64,000 nucleotides of DNA, from NCBI GenBank assembly GCA_904419835.1, contig CAJFTA010000013.1, positions 1 to 64,000 on the forward strand, in the 5' to 3' direction. Numbering within the stretch: the first letter of the stretch is position 1; each line of letters opens with the position of its first letter. The position numbers were made by a program, and so were the translations under genes. Of the stretch, positions 51,216 to 60,235 are shown piece by piece. The DNA is from an uncultured Pseudoflavonifractor sp. Lineage in GTDB: Bacteria > Bacillota > Clostridia > Oscillospirales > Oscillospiraceae. Under the pieces are notes generated by a model. The model did not search any database. It saw nothing but the letters and a program-made list of their open reading frames with translations, and was not told where the DNA came from.

Positions 51216-54200
51216 TTATGCCTGTCTTCTGTCTGTTTTTTCCTGAACCACCACGTTCTCCTCCCCCAGCATCTCCCGGAGCTCCCGCACCAGGGAGGGG
51301 TGGACCACGCAGGGGCTGGCGGGCGCCCACTGTTCTGTGTCCATAAACTTGGCCTTAAAGGGCTCGTTCCCCGGGAAGAGCTCCAGAATCAGCTGGATTT
51401 TCCGCCAGCGGGGGTCGTGGGCGCTGGGCAGGCGGACGAAGAGCTTCTGCCGCTTCTTCCCCTCGGGCTCCGCCGCCTCGTCGGACGCGGCCGCGTCCTG
51501 AAGCAGGGGCCGCACTGAGTCCACCATCAGCTGAGGGGCCTTCTCGTCCCGGACGGAGATGCGCCCTGCGGCCAGCACGGGCATGTTCTCCTTGAGGTAG
51601 CTGCCGCTCTCCCCCAGCACCCGGGAGAACACCAGCAGCTCCATGGAGCCGGTGTCGTCCTCCAGGGTGACGTAGGCCATGAGGGAGTTGTTCCGGGTGG
51701 TCTTGGTCTTGGCGGAGGTAATCACCCCCGCGATGGTCACCTTCTGCCCGTCCTGGAAGTCGGCGCCGCCCTCCTCTTGGGCAAAGTCGGACAGGATGGC
51801 CCCGATGGGGGCGGCGTGGTACCGGCGGGCGGTCTCCCGGTACTCGTCCATGGGGTGGCCGGTGAGGTAGAGGCCGGTGGTCTCCTTCTCCATGGTCATC
51901 AGCTCCCGGCGGGAGAACTCGGGGATGTTGGGCAGGGCCACCTCCGGGGCGGTCTGGGGCTGGTCCCCACCGCCGCCGAACAGGTCGAACTGGCCCTCCA
52001 GGTTCTTCCGCCTGGTCTGGGCGATGGAGTCCACCACCTGGGGGAACACCTTCAGCAGCTGGGATCGGCGGGCGCCGGTGCTGTCGAAGGCGCCGCACTT
52101 GATGAGGCTCTCCAGCACCCGCTTGTTCAGGTCGGCGTCCATCATGCGGGCGCAGAAGTCGGACAGGGAGCGGAAATTCCCGCCCCGCTCCCGCTCGTCC
52201 AGGACGGACTGGATGAAGCCCCAGCCCACCCCCTTCACCGCCGCCAGGCCGAAGCGGATGTTCTCCCCGGTGACGGTGAAGCTGGCCCCCGACTCGTTGA
52301 TGTCGGGGGGCAGCAGGGCGATGCCGCACTCCTTGCACTCGGCGATGTACTCCGCCACCTTCTCGCTGGAGTCCAGCACGGAGGTGAGGAGGGCCGCCAT
52401 ATATTCTCTCGTGTAATGGCACTTAAAATACGCGGTCTGGTAGGCCACAATGGCGTAGGACACGGCGTGGGCCTTGTTGAAGGCGTAGTTGGCAAAGTCG
52501 TAGATCTCGTCGTAGATATCCATGCCGGTCTGCTCGGGCACGCCCCGGGCGATGCAGCCCTCAATGCCCCGCTCGCTGTCGCCGTAGAGAAAGGCCTTGC
52601 GCTCCTTCTCAATCTGGGCCTTCTTCTTTTTGGAGATGGCCCGGCGCACCATGTCGGCCTGGCCCAGGGAGTATCCGCCCAGCTCCTGGAAGATGCGGAT
52701 GACCTGCTCCTGGTAGACGATGCAGCCGTAGGTGACCTTCAGGATGGGCTCCAGCATGGGGTGCTTGTACTTGACCTTGTCCGGGTTGTGCTTGCAGGCG
52801 ATGAACCGGGGGATGGATTCCATGGGGCCGGGACGGTAGAGGGCGATGATAGCGGTGATGTCTTCGATGTTCTGGGGCTTCAGGCCCACGCACACGCCGG
52901 TCATACCCGCTGACTCCATCTGGAACACGCCGGAGGTCTTGCCGTCGGAGAGCATCTTGAACACCGCCGGGTCGTTCTCCGGGATGGCGTGGAGGTCAAA
53001 GTCCGGGATGCGGCGGCGCACCAGCTGCACCGCGTCGTCCAGCACGGTCAGGTTCCGCAGGCCCAGGAAGTCCATCTTCAGGAGGCCCAGCTCCTCCAGG
53101 GTGGTCATGACGTACTGGGTCACCACGGATTCGTCGTTTTTCGCCAGGGGCACATACTCGTACACCGGCCGCTTGGTGATGACCACGCCGGCGGCGTGGG
53201 TGGAGGCGTGGCGGGGCATGCCCTCGATGGCCTTGGCGGTGTCGATGAGGTTGTGAATCCGCTCGTCCCCCTCGTAGGAGTCCCGCAGCTGCTTGGACAG
53301 CTTGAGGGACTCGTCCAGGGTGATGTGCAGCGCGCCGGGGCCGCTGGGCACCTGCTTGGCCACGGTGTCCACGTCGGCGTAGGGGATGTTCAGCGCCCGG
53401 CCCACGTCCCGGATGGCGCCCCGGGCGGCCATGGTGCCGAAGGTGACAATCTGGGCCACGTGGTCCTCGCCGTACTTCCGCTGGACGTACTCGATGACCT
53501 CCTGGCGGCGGCGGATGCAGAAGTCGATGTCGATATCGGGCATGGTGACCCGCTCCGGGTTGAGGAACCGCTCGAAGAACAGGTCGTATTTCACCGGGTC
53601 CACGTCGGTGATATTCAGGCAGTAGGACACCATGGACCCGGCGGCCGAGCCGCGGCCGGGGCCCACGGGGATGTTGTGACGTTTGGCGTAGCCGATAAAG
53701 TCGGACACGATGAGGAAGTAGTCCACAAACCCCATCTGCCGGATGACCCCCATCTCGTACTCCAGCTGCTCCCTGTTCTTCCGGCTGCCCTCCGGGTAAC
53801 GGCGGGCAAAGCCCTCCCAGCACAGGTGCTCAAAGTAGGCGTCGGGGTCGGTCCAGCCCTCGGGCAGCTTGAACTCGGGCAGGTGGTACTTGCCGAACTC
53901 AAACTCCAGATTGCACTTCTCCGCCACTTTTGCGGTGTTCTCAATGGCCTCCGGCCAGTCGGGGAACAGCCGGGCCATCTCCTCCTCCGACTTGATGTAG
54001 AATTCCTCGGTCTCAAACTTCATGCGGCCGGGGTCATCCACCGTGCGCCCCATCTGGATGCACATGAGGGTGTCCTGCATGGCGGCGTCCTCACGCCGGG
54101 TGTAGTGGGCGTCGTTGGTGGCCACCAGGGGGATGCCCGTCTCCTGGTGGATGCGGACAATACCCCGCACCACCTCGGCGTCCTCAGGCAGGTTGTGGTC

Positions 54201-54722
54201 CTGAATCTCCAGGTAGTAGTCCTCGCCGAAGTGCTCCTTCATCTCCAGAGCGGCCCGCTTGGCCCCCTCGTAATTGCCCCCCAGGATGAGCCGGGGCACC
54301 TCGCCCGCCAGACAGGCGGACATGGCAATGAGCCCCTCCGTATGCTGCCAGAGGAGCTCCTTGTCGATGCGGGGCTTGATATAGAACCCGTCCAGAAAGG
54401 CGCGGGACACCAGATAGCACAGGTTGCGGTAGCCGGTCTCGTTCTTGCACAGGAGCACCAGGTGGCGGGCCTCGGCGTCCAGCTCGTGGACCCGGTCGGT
54501 CATGCCCCGGGGGGCCACGTACACCTCGCAGCCGATGATGGGCTTGACCCCCTCGGCCTTGCAGGCCCGGTAAAAGTCCACCGCGCCGTACATCACCCCG
54601 TGGTCGGTGACAGCCACCGCGCTCTGGCCCAGCTCCTTCACCCGGGCGGCCAGGGCCGGGATGCGGCACGCGCCGTCCAGCAGGCTGAATTCGGTATGGA
54701 CGTGCAGGTGGACAAAACTCAT
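51216..54722 (-). CDS. dnaE: DNA polymerase III alpha subunit DnaE
   Basis: A replicative C-family polymerase, 1168 residues, DnaE1-like domain order. The PHP domain starts FVHLHVHTEFSLLDG (about 3-17). The palm has GPGRGSAAGSMVSYCL (about 363) and the catalytic acids in MPDIDIDFCIRRR (about 400). Further on are the fingers (SGVFQMESAGMTGV), YQEQVIRIFQELGGYS, the tandem HhH region (GFIQSVLDERERGG), and an OB domain (VTIAGVITSAKTKTTRNNSL, about 985). It is unlike PolC, as no exonuclease insert is present. It lies 28 bases after whiA and seems part of the murB-led unit. Confidence 0.97.
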   Translation of the reverse strand: MSFVHLHVHTEFSLLDGACRIPALAARVKELGQSAVAVTDHGVMYGAVDFYRACKAEGVKPIIGCEVYVAPRGMTDRVHELDAEARHLVLLCKNETGYRNLCYLVSRAFLDGFYIKPRIDKELLWQHTEGLIAMSACLAGEVPRLILGGNYEGAKRAALEMKEHFGEDYYLEIQDHNLPEDAEVVRGIVRIHQETGIPLVATNDAHYTRREDAAMQDTLMCIQMGRTVDDPGRMKFETEEFYIKSEEEMARLFPDWPEAIENTAKVAEKCNLEFEFGKYHLPEFKLPEGWTDPDAYFEHLCWEGFARRYPEGSRKNREQLEYEMGVIRQMGFVDYFLIVSDFIGYAKRHNIPVGPGRGSAAGSMVSYCLNITDVDPVKYDLFFERFLNPERVTMPDIDIDFCIRRRQEVIEYVQRKYGEDHVAQIVTFGTMAARGAIRDVGRALNIPYADVDTVAKQVPSGPGALHITLDESLKLSKQLRDSYEGDERIHNLIDTAKAIEGMPRHASTHAAGVVITKRPVYEYVPLAKNDESVVTQYVMTTLEELGLLKMDFLGLRNLTVLDDAVQLVRRRIPDFDLHAIPENDPAVFKMLSDGKTSGVFQMESAGMTGVCVGLKPQNIEDITAIIALYRPGPMESIPRFIACKHNPDKVKYKHPMLEPILKVTYGCIVYQEQVIRIFQELGGYSLGQADMVRRAISKKKKAQIEKERKAFLYGDSERGIEGCIARGVPEQTGMDIYDEIYDFANYAFNKAHAVSYAIVAYQTAYFKCHYTREYMAALLTSVLDSSEKVAEYIAECKECGIALLPPDINESGASFTVTGENIRFGLAAVKGVGWGFIQSVLDERERGGNFRSLSDFCARMMDADLNKRVLESLIKCGAFDSTGARRSQLLKVFPQVVDSIAQTRRKNLEGQFDLFGGGGDQPQTAPEVALPNIPEFSRRELMTMEKETTGLYLTGHPMDEYRETARRYHAAPIGAILSDFAQEEGGADFQDGQKVTIAGVITSAKTKTTRNNSLMAYVTLEDDTGSMELLVFSRVLGESGSYLKENMPVLAAGRISVRDEKAPQLMVDSVRPLLQDAAASDEAAEPEGKKRQKLFVRLPSAHDPRWRKIQLILELFPGNEPFKAKFMDTEQWAPASPCVVHPSLVRELREMLGEENVVVQEKTDRRQA

Positions 54723-54750
54723 AGGGTCGCGCTCCTTCTCTTTCTCTATA

Positions 54751-55677
54751 TTATGCCTCCGACCGGGCTTGTCCCCCGTCCCCGGCCTGAGACAGGGCCA
54801 GCAGTTTGCGCAGCCGGTGGTTCAGGCAGCTCTTGGTGACCGGGGGATCGCACAGCTCCGCCAGCTGGGACAGTGTCAGCTCCGGGTTCTCCAGCCGCAG
54901 CCGGGCGGTCTCGTACAGCTTTTCCCCCAGCTCAGTCAGGTCCATCCGCTCCTCCAGGCGGCGGATGGCCTCAATCTGCTCCATGGCCGCGTCCACCGCC
55001 TTGTCCAGGTTGGCCGCGTCGCAGTTCACCCGGCGGTTCACGCTGCCCCGCAGGTTCTTCTCCAGCTTGGCGTTCATCAGCTCCATGGCCGCCACCGGCG
55101 CGCCGATGGCGGTGAGGAAGTCGGCGATGTACTCGCTCTGCTTGAAATATGTCATGTAGTTGGACTTGCGGGTGGTCTCCTTGGGGGAGAAGCCCGCCTC
55201 CAGCAGCAGGGCGGTCAGCTCCCGGCTGACGCTGTAGTGAGAGGTGACCAGCTCCAGGTGGTAGCGCTTGGCCGGGTCGGTGACCGAACCGCCCGCCAGA
55301 AAGGCCCCCCGGAAAAAGGACGTGCGGCAGTGGTCCTCCTCCAGGACGGCGAAGTTGATGTGGTGGGCCAGGCTGTCCGCCGGGTCAAAGCCGAAGGCGG
55401 CAAAGATCCGCCGGAGCTTGTCCCCGCTTGTGATGGAAAATACCCGCTTGCCGCCGCCGTTCTCCGGCGGCAGGCTGTCAAAGTCCAGCTGGAAGGCTTT
55501 TCGGAACAAAAGAGGCAGCCGGGCGGCAAAGCCGCCGCTCTCGGTGATGATACGGATCTCCCGGTTGGAGAAGGCGTTGCAGAAGAGGAGCACGCCGTAG
55601 GCCTCGGCCTGGGCGCAGCACTTCCGGGCCAGGGGGACGCGGCACAGCTCCTCCTTGGTCTGGCTGGAAAAGGACAT
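54751..55677 (-). CDS. whiA: DNA-binding protein WhiA
   Basis: A 308-residue protein with an inactive LAGLIDADG-type N-terminal fold (about 1-205, including FFRGAFLAGGSVTDPAKRYH at about 117) and a C-terminal helix-turn-helix (about 225-300, LSQLAELCDPPVTKSCLNHR). In Streptomyces it activates sporulation septation genes; in Bacillus it links division and chromosome segregation. The clustered order rapZ-yvcK-whiA is the conserved Firmicutes arrangement. The start is set at 55677 (MSFSSQTKEELCR, the usual beginning), though the frame is open upstream. Confidence 0.95.
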   Translation of the reverse strand: MSFSSQTKEELCRVPLARKCCAQAEAYGVLLFCNAFSNREIRIITESGGFAARLPLLFRKAFQLDFDSLPPENGGGKRVFSITSGDKLRRIFAAFGFDPADSLAHHINFAVLEEDHCRTSFFRGAFLAGGSVTDPAKRYHLELVTSHYSVSRELTALLLEAGFSPKETTRKSNYMTYFKQSEYIADFLTAIGAPVAAMELMNAKLEKNLRGSVNRRVNCDAANLDKAVDAAMEQIEAIRRLEERMDLTELGEKLYETARLRLENPELTLSQLAELCDPPVTKSCLNHRLRKLLALSQAGDGGQARSEA

Positions 55678-55717
55678 GGGCAAATCCCTCGCTTGTTGTT
55701 TGATATCCGTCCGGCCC

Positions 55718-56737
55718 TCAGAACACCTTGGTGTGGGCCCGGTCCTCGTAGATCTCCATGACGGCGGCGGCCAGCCGGGCGATGGAGTGGCGGGCGTAGT
55801 TGGAGGTCTCGGAGGCCAGGGGCCGGGTGATGACCTCAATCCCCAGGGCCTCGATGGCGGGGGCGTCCACCACAATGGGGGCCGCGTCCTCCTCCCGGTA
55901 CCGCTCCACCAGGCGGGGCCGCACCGGCGCGGAGTTGCACAGGCACAGGTCGATAAGCCCGGGGCCCGAGTGGGCCAGCAGGGCCTTCACATGGTCGGAG
56001 GCCGTCATGCCCTCGGTCTCGCCGTCCTGGGTCATGATGTTGCAGATGTACATCTTCAGGGCCTTGGACCGGCAAACCGCGTCGGCGATACCCTCCACCA
56101 GCAGATTGGGGATGACGCTGGTGTACAGGCTGCCCGGCCCCAGGAGAATCATGTCCGCCTCGCCGATGGCCTTCAGGCTCTCGGGCAGGGCGGCGGGCCC
56201 CTCGGGCAGCAGCCGCACCTGCTTGATGCGGCAGTCCTGCTCCTTCTTGAAGGCGCTGATCTTGGACTCCCCCACCACGGCGGTGCCGTTTTCAAAGGTG
56301 GCCTCCAGCTGCACGTCGGCGTTGGTCACCGGCAGCACCCGGCCGGTGATGGCCAGAACCTGGCTCATCCGGGCCACGGCCTGGTCGAAGGAGCCGGAGA
56401 TGCCGTTGAGGGCGGCCAGAATCAGGTTGCCGAAGGACTGGCCCGCCAGGCTGCCCGAGTCCTTGGGGAAGCGGTAGGACAGCAGCTCCCCCATGACCGG
56501 CTCTACATTGGCCAGCGCCTCCATGCAGTGGCGGATGTCCCCCGGCGGGGGCATGCCCAGGTCCTGGCGCAGCACGCCGGACCCGCCGCCGTCGTCGGCC
56601 ACGGTGACGATGGCGGTCAGATTGTGGGTGTAGCTCTTCAGGCCCCGCAGCATGGTGGACAATCCGGTGCCGCCGCCGATGGCGACAATCCGCGGCTCAT
56701 ACTCCCACCGGCGGTCGGCGGTATAAGGCTCGGTCAT
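55718..56737 (-). CDS. yvcK: YvcK-type gluconeogenesis/wall factor
   Basis: A 339-residue CofD-like protein that binds UDP-sugars and is needed for wall synthesis during growth on gluconeogenic carbon. Visible are VAIGGGTGLSTMLRGLKSYT (about 18), VTVADDGGGSGVLRQDLGMP (about 44), PPGDIRHCMEALAN (about 64), GNLILAALNGISGSF (about 102), LLGPGSLYTSVIPNLLV (about 197) and ICNIMTQDGETEGM (about 234). GGAGGTG lies eight bases before the ATG at 56737. It sits 12 bases after rapZ. Confidence 0.95.
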   Translation of the reverse strand: MTEPYTADRRWEYEPRIVAIGGGTGLSTMLRGLKSYTHNLTAIVTVADDGGGSGVLRQDLGMPPPGDIRHCMEALANVEPVMGELLSYRFPKDSGSLAGQSFGNLILAALNGISGSFDQAVARMSQVLAITGRVLPVTNADVQLEATFENGTAVVGESKISAFKKEQDCRIKQVRLLPEGPAALPESLKAIGEADMILLGPGSLYTSVIPNLLVEGIADAVCRSKALKMYICNIMTQDGETEGMTASDHVKALLAHSGPGLIDLCLCNSAPVRPRLVERYREEDAAPIVVDAPAIEALGIEVITRPLASETSNYARHSIARLAAAVMEIYEDRAHTKVF

Positions 56738-56749
56738 ACGGCGCACCTC

Positions 56750-57610
56750 CTACGCTCTTGTCATGTCCCTGTGGTTGTCCGTGGCCTGGTAGCCCTTCCG
56801 GCGGATGAAGTCCGCCAGGGCCCTGGTGATGGCCACGCTCCGGTGCTGTCCGCCGGTGCAGCCCACGCCGATGACCAGCATGGTCTTTCCCTCCTCCACG
56901 TACTTGGGGAGCAGGAAGCCGATGAGGTCCTCCAGGCGGGCCATAAAATCCCGGGTCTCCTGGTAGCCGAACACAAAGTCGTACACCGGCTTATCCAGCC
57001 CGGTCTGATGCCGCAGCTCGGCGATATAGTAGGGGTTGGGAAGAAAGCGCACGTCAAACACCAGGTCGGCCTCCAGGGGGATGCCGTACTTGAAGCCGAA
57101 GGAGATGACGTTGACGCTCATGGCGGGCACGGCGCTGTCCCCGCCGAAGAGGCGGAGCACCTCCCCCCGCAGCTTGGAGGTGGAGAGGGCGGAGGTGTCG
57201 ATGATATACTCCGCCCGGCGGCGCACCGGCTCCAGGTCCTTCCGCTCCTGGCTCACCGCCTCGGCCAGCGCCTGCCCGGGCCGGAGCAGGGGGTGGATGC
57301 GGCGGGTCTCCTTGTAGCGCTTGATGATGGTCTCGGTGGTGGCCTCCACAAAGAGGATTTTGTACTGGCAGCCCATGCGCTGGAGGGCGTCCAGGGCGTC
57401 AAACAGGCCGTCGAAGGTCTGGCCGCCCCGGATATCGGTGACCAGCGTCACCCGCTCGTACTTGCCCGGGCTGGCCATGCACAGCTCGGCGAACTTGGGA
57501 ATCAGCGCCGAGGGCATGTTGTCCACCACGTAGAACCCCATATCCTCCATAAAGGAGGCCGCCTTGCTCTTCCCCGCGCCGGAAAGGCCGGAAATGATCA
57601 CAAATTCCAT
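56750..57610 (-). CDS. rapZ: RapZ-type nucleotide-binding protein
   Basis: A 286-residue P-loop protein. Walker A is ISGLSGAGKSKAASFMEDMG (about 6-25). The C-terminal domain has FGFKYGIPLEADLVFDVRFL (about 171), HQTGLDKPVYDFV and IGVGCTGGQHRSVAITRALA (about 248-267). In enterobacteria RapZ binds a small RNA that controls GlmS; in Firmicutes (YvcJ) its role is less clear but it binds and hydrolyses nucleotides. It is co-transcribed with murB (30 bases) and yvcK. Confidence 0.95.
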   Translation of the reverse strand: MEFVIISGLSGAGKSKAASFMEDMGFYVVDNMPSALIPKFAELCMASPGKYERVTLVTDIRGGQTFDGLFDALDALQRMGCQYKILFVEATTETIIKRYKETRRIHPLLRPGQALAEAVSQERKDLEPVRRRAEYIIDTSALSTSKLRGEVLRLFGGDSAVPAMSVNVISFGFKYGIPLEADLVFDVRFLPNPYYIAELRHQTGLDKPVYDFVFGYQETRDFMARLEDLIGFLLPKYVEEGKTMLVIGVGCTGGQHRSVAITRALADFIRRKGYQATDNHRDMTRA

Positions 57611-57640
57611 AACTCCACACCTCTGCCAATGGTTTTCTCT

Positions 57641-58558
57641 CTATCCGCAGCCCAGGGTCCTGACCTCCAGCTCCAGGGCCACCCCGGTCTCCCGGAGCAC
57701 GGTCTCCTGAATCTGCTCCGTCAGCTTCAGGACGTCGGCGCAGGTGGCGCCGCCCCGGTTGATGACGAACCCGGCGTGCTTCTCCGACACCTGGGCGCCC
57801 CCCACGGTCAGGCCCTTCAGGCCGCACTGCTCGATGAGGGCGGCGGCAAAGTGGCCCGCCGGCCGCTTGAAGGTGCTCCCCGCGCTGGGGTACTCCAGGG
57901 GCTGCTTGCTCCTGCGCCGCTGGGCCAGGTCCTCCATTCTGGCCCGGATCTCCCCGGCGTCTCCCTGCTCCAGCGCCATCTCCGCCTCCAGCACCAGCCA
58001 CGCCGGGTGGTCGGTGAACATGCTGCGGCGGTAGGCGAGGCCGCACTCCGCCGCGGGCACGGTGTGCTCCGCGCCGGTCTCGTCCAGGTAGGTGACGGCG
58101 GTGAGGACCTGGACCATCTCCCCGCCGTAAGCCCCGGCGTTCATGACCACCGCGCCCCCCAGGCTGCCGGGGATGCCGTGGGCGAACTCCAGGCCGGTCA
58201 GGCCCCGGCCCAGGGCGGCCATGGCCAGCCGGGACAGGGGGATGCCGCACTCCGCCCGCAGGCGGCCGTTGACCTCCCGGGTCTGGTCCAGCCCGCCGGT
58301 CTTGATGATAAAACCGTCATATCCCCCGTCGGCCACCAGCAGGTTGCTGCCGTTGCCCAGGAAAAAGGGGGCAATCCCCAGGGCGGCGGCGGCGCGGACC
58401 GCCGCCTTGATCTCTTTTTTATCTCCGGGCAGCGCCATCAGCCGGGCGGGACCGCCCACCCGGAAGGTGGTGTGGCGCGCCATGGGCTCCTCCGTGCGCA
58501 GCTCCAGGGCCGGGCAGGCCCGGCGCAGCTCCTCGCTCAGCGCGGAAAAAACGTCCAT
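57641..58558 (-). CDS. murB: UDP-N-acetylenolpyruvoylglucosamine reductase
   Basis: A flavoenzyme making UDP-MurNAc from UDP-GlcNAc-enolpyruvate. The 305 residues show HTTFRVGGPARLMALPGDKK (FAD domain, about 29), FLGNGSNLLVADGGYDGFII (about 66), GLEFAHGIPGSLGGAVVMNA (about 122), AYRRSMF (about 176) and the C-terminal PSAGSTFKRPAGHFAAALIE (about 225), where the Ser of AGSTF is the proton donor. It opens the murB-rapZ-yvcK-whiA-dnaE(-cls) unit. GGAGG lies five bases before the ATG; a TTG four codons upstream is the alternative. Confidence 0.96.
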   Translation of the reverse strand: MDVFSALSEELRRACPALELRTEEPMARHTTFRVGGPARLMALPGDKKEIKAAVRAAAALGIAPFFLGNGSNLLVADGGYDGFIIKTGGLDQTREVNGRLRAECGIPLSRLAMAALGRGLTGLEFAHGIPGSLGGAVVMNAGAYGGEMVQVLTAVTYLDETGAEHTVPAAECGLAYRRSMFTDHPAWLVLEAEMALEQGDAGEIRARMEDLAQRRRSKQPLEYPSAGSTFKRPAGHFAAALIEQCGLKGLTVGGAQVSEKHAGFVINRGGATCADVLKLTEQIQETVLRETGVALELEVRTLGCG

Positions 58559-58655
58559 TCTGACCTCCAAAATTTGAGTTTATCGGCAATACCGGCTGAA
58601 ATGCCGGCAAAATATATCATGATTCCACAGGCGGCGCGGGCCGTCTAACAGATAT

Positions 58656-58664
58656 ATTATAGCA
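58656..58664 (-). promoter_or_regulatory. Extended -10 promoter of the murB operon
   Basis: Minus strand TGCTATAAT, a perfect extended -10 element about 100 bases before murB. The -35 region is weak (TTCTAA). Confidence 0.55.
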
Positions 58665-58730
58665 GAAAACAAGGCCGATTAGAATAGTCAGAAGTCAGAA
58701 AAGCGGCTCCGGCCGGAAATGTACAGAAAC

Positions 58731-59001
58731 GCCGGAATGCAGGTGCATTCCGGCGTCAGCGTGTCGAAAAACCTCAGTTTAAAAGCATCCGCCTGAACCG
58801 GGGCGGGGGAGCGCGAGGGGGCAGCCGCCCGCCTCGCGTGGAATCGAATGCCCTGGAAGCCTTGCTGTGCAAGACTTCCAGCGAGCGGAGCGAGGACTTT
58901 TGCGCCGCTGTGCGGCGCGAAAGTAACGGCATTTTTGAAGGCTGTCGAAAAAGTCCAGGGACTTTTTCGACAGCCTGATGCCGGAATGCAGGTGCATTCC
59001 G
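58731..59001. repeat. 22-base flanking direct repeats around repeat copy B
   Basis: GCCGGAATGCAGG-type sequence occurs perfectly at 58731-58752 and 58980-59001, bracketing the dispersed repeat. Each copy is itself nearly palindromic (CGGAATGCA-GG-TGCATTCCG), so it could form a hairpin. The whole murB-mreB gap (58559-59031) has no gene. Confidence 0.75.
58793..58978 (+). repeat. Dispersed structured repeat, copy B
   Basis: The 186-base partner of 1-185. Its hairpins are at 58853-58881 (CTGGAAGCCTT / AAGACTTCCAG), about 58904-58920 (GCGCCGC / GCGGCGC) and 58942-58974 (CTGTCGAAAAAGT / ACTTTTTCGACAG). Compared with copy A, paired positions change on both arms (C-G to T-A in the first stem, A-T to G-C in the last). 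It lies downstream of mreB and upstream of the murB promoter. Confidence 0.85.
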
Positions 59002-59031
59002 ACGTTTGCTCCGCCCAGAGGGCGCACAAAT

Positions 59032-60108
59032 TCAGTTCATCTGCTTGCGGCGGGACAGGTTCATGGTGCCGTCCTGCATGTCGCTCACGTTGTCCAGGCT
59101 CTTGCCGGTGCCGTAGGCCACGCAGGAGATGGCGTCGTCCGCCACGTGGGTCTCGATGCCGGTGTGGGACTCGATGAGCTTGTCAAAGCCCCAGACCAGG
59201 CTGCCGCCGCCGGTCATGACAATGCCGTTGGTGGAGATGTCGGCCACCAGCTCGGGGGGCGTGCGCTCCAGCACGCCGTGGACCGCCTCCAGAATGCGGG
59301 TGGAGACCTCCTCGAAGGCCTCGATCATCTCGCTGGAGGTGACGGTAAAGGTGCGGGGCAGGCCGGTCATCAGGCAGCGGCCCTTGACCTCGTAGCTCTG
59401 CTCCTCCGGCCGGGGGAACACGCAGCCGATCTGCATCTTGATCTCCTCGGCGGTCCGGTCGCCGATGAGCACGTTGTGCTTGCGGCGGATGTACTTGATG
59501 ATGGCCTCGTCAAACTGGTCGCCGGCGATCTTGATGGAGGTGGACTCCACGATGCCGCCCAGGGAGATGACCGCCACGTCGGTGGTGCCGCCGCCGATGT
59601 CCACCACCATGTGGCCGTCGGGCTTGGTGATGTCGATGCCGGCGCCGATGGCGGCGGCCAGGGGCTCCTCAATCAGGTACACCCGGCGGGCGCCGGCCTG
59701 GATGCCCGCGTCGATAACGGCCCGCTCCTCCACCTCGGTGATGCCGGAGGGCACGCAGATGACCACCCGGGGCTTGAAGAACCGGAAGGCGGCGGCCTTG
59801 CGGATGAACTCCTTGAGCATCCGCTCGGTCATGTCAAAGTCGGAGATAACGCCCTCCCGGAGGGGGCGGATGGCCACAATATTGCCAGGGGTACGGCCCA
59901 GCATCTGCTGGGCCTCGGTGCCCACCTTCAGGAGCTTGCCCGTGTCCTTGTCCATGGCCACCACGGAGGGCTCCCGCAGCACCACGCCCTTGCCTTTTAC
60001 ATAAACGAGGATCGACGCTGTACCCAGGTCGATTCCGATATCCTTACTGAACATACCCGCACCTCTAAGCTTTTTTAGCATTTCTTTTAGTTTGGCCCAA
60101 AAACCCAT
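59032..60108 (-). CDS. mreB: Rod-shape actin homologue MreB
   Basis: A cytoskeletal ATPase that guides lateral wall synthesis. Actin motifs are DIGIDLGTASILVYVKGKG (phosphate 1, about 23), VVDIGGGTTDVAVISLGGIV (phosphate 2, about 175) and NGIVMTGGGSLVWGFD (adenosine, about 302). Two starts are plausible. The ATG at 60108 gives GFWAKLKEMLKKLRGAGMFS, an amphipathic, membrane-binding-like helix that recalls the E. coli MreB start (MLKKFRG). The ATG at 60054 gives MFSKDIG with GAGGTGCGGG upstream. The promoter lies so close to 60108 that its message would be nearly leaderless. No mreC or mreD is adjacent. Confidence 0.93.
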   Translation of the reverse strand: MGFWAKLKEMLKKLRGAGMFSKDIGIDLGTASILVYVKGKGVVLREPSVVAMDKDTGKLLKVGTEAQQMLGRTPGNIVAIRPLREGVISDFDMTERMLKEFIRKAAAFRFFKPRVVICVPSGITEVEERAVIDAGIQAGARRVYLIEEPLAAAIGAGIDITKPDGHMVVDIGGGTTDVAVISLGGIVESTSIKIAGDQFDEAIIKYIRRKHNVLIGDRTAEEIKMQIGCVFPRPEEQSYEVKGRCLMTGLPRTFTVTSSEMIEAFEEVSTRILEAVHGVLERTPPELVADISTNGIVMTGGGSLVWGFDKLIESHTGIETHVADDAISCVAYGTGKSLDNVSDMQDGTMNLSRRKQMN

Positions 60109-60123
60109 ATCTTAATCCTCTAC

Positions 60124-60152
60124 ATTATAATGTGGCAGGTGTGTCATTTCAA
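60124..60152 (-). promoter_or_regulatory. mreB promoter
   Basis: Minus strand: TTGAAA (60152-60147), 17-base spacer, TATAAT (60129-60124). Expected transcript start is near 60117, only about 9 bases before the first mreB ATG. Confidence 0.8.
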
Positions 60153-60235
60153 CGCTTTTCCCAAATTTTATAGATTTTTCACATTTTCCTTGGCTGGATT
60201 GGAATTTTTTCTCTCCCTTAGGGCAAATTGCCCAG

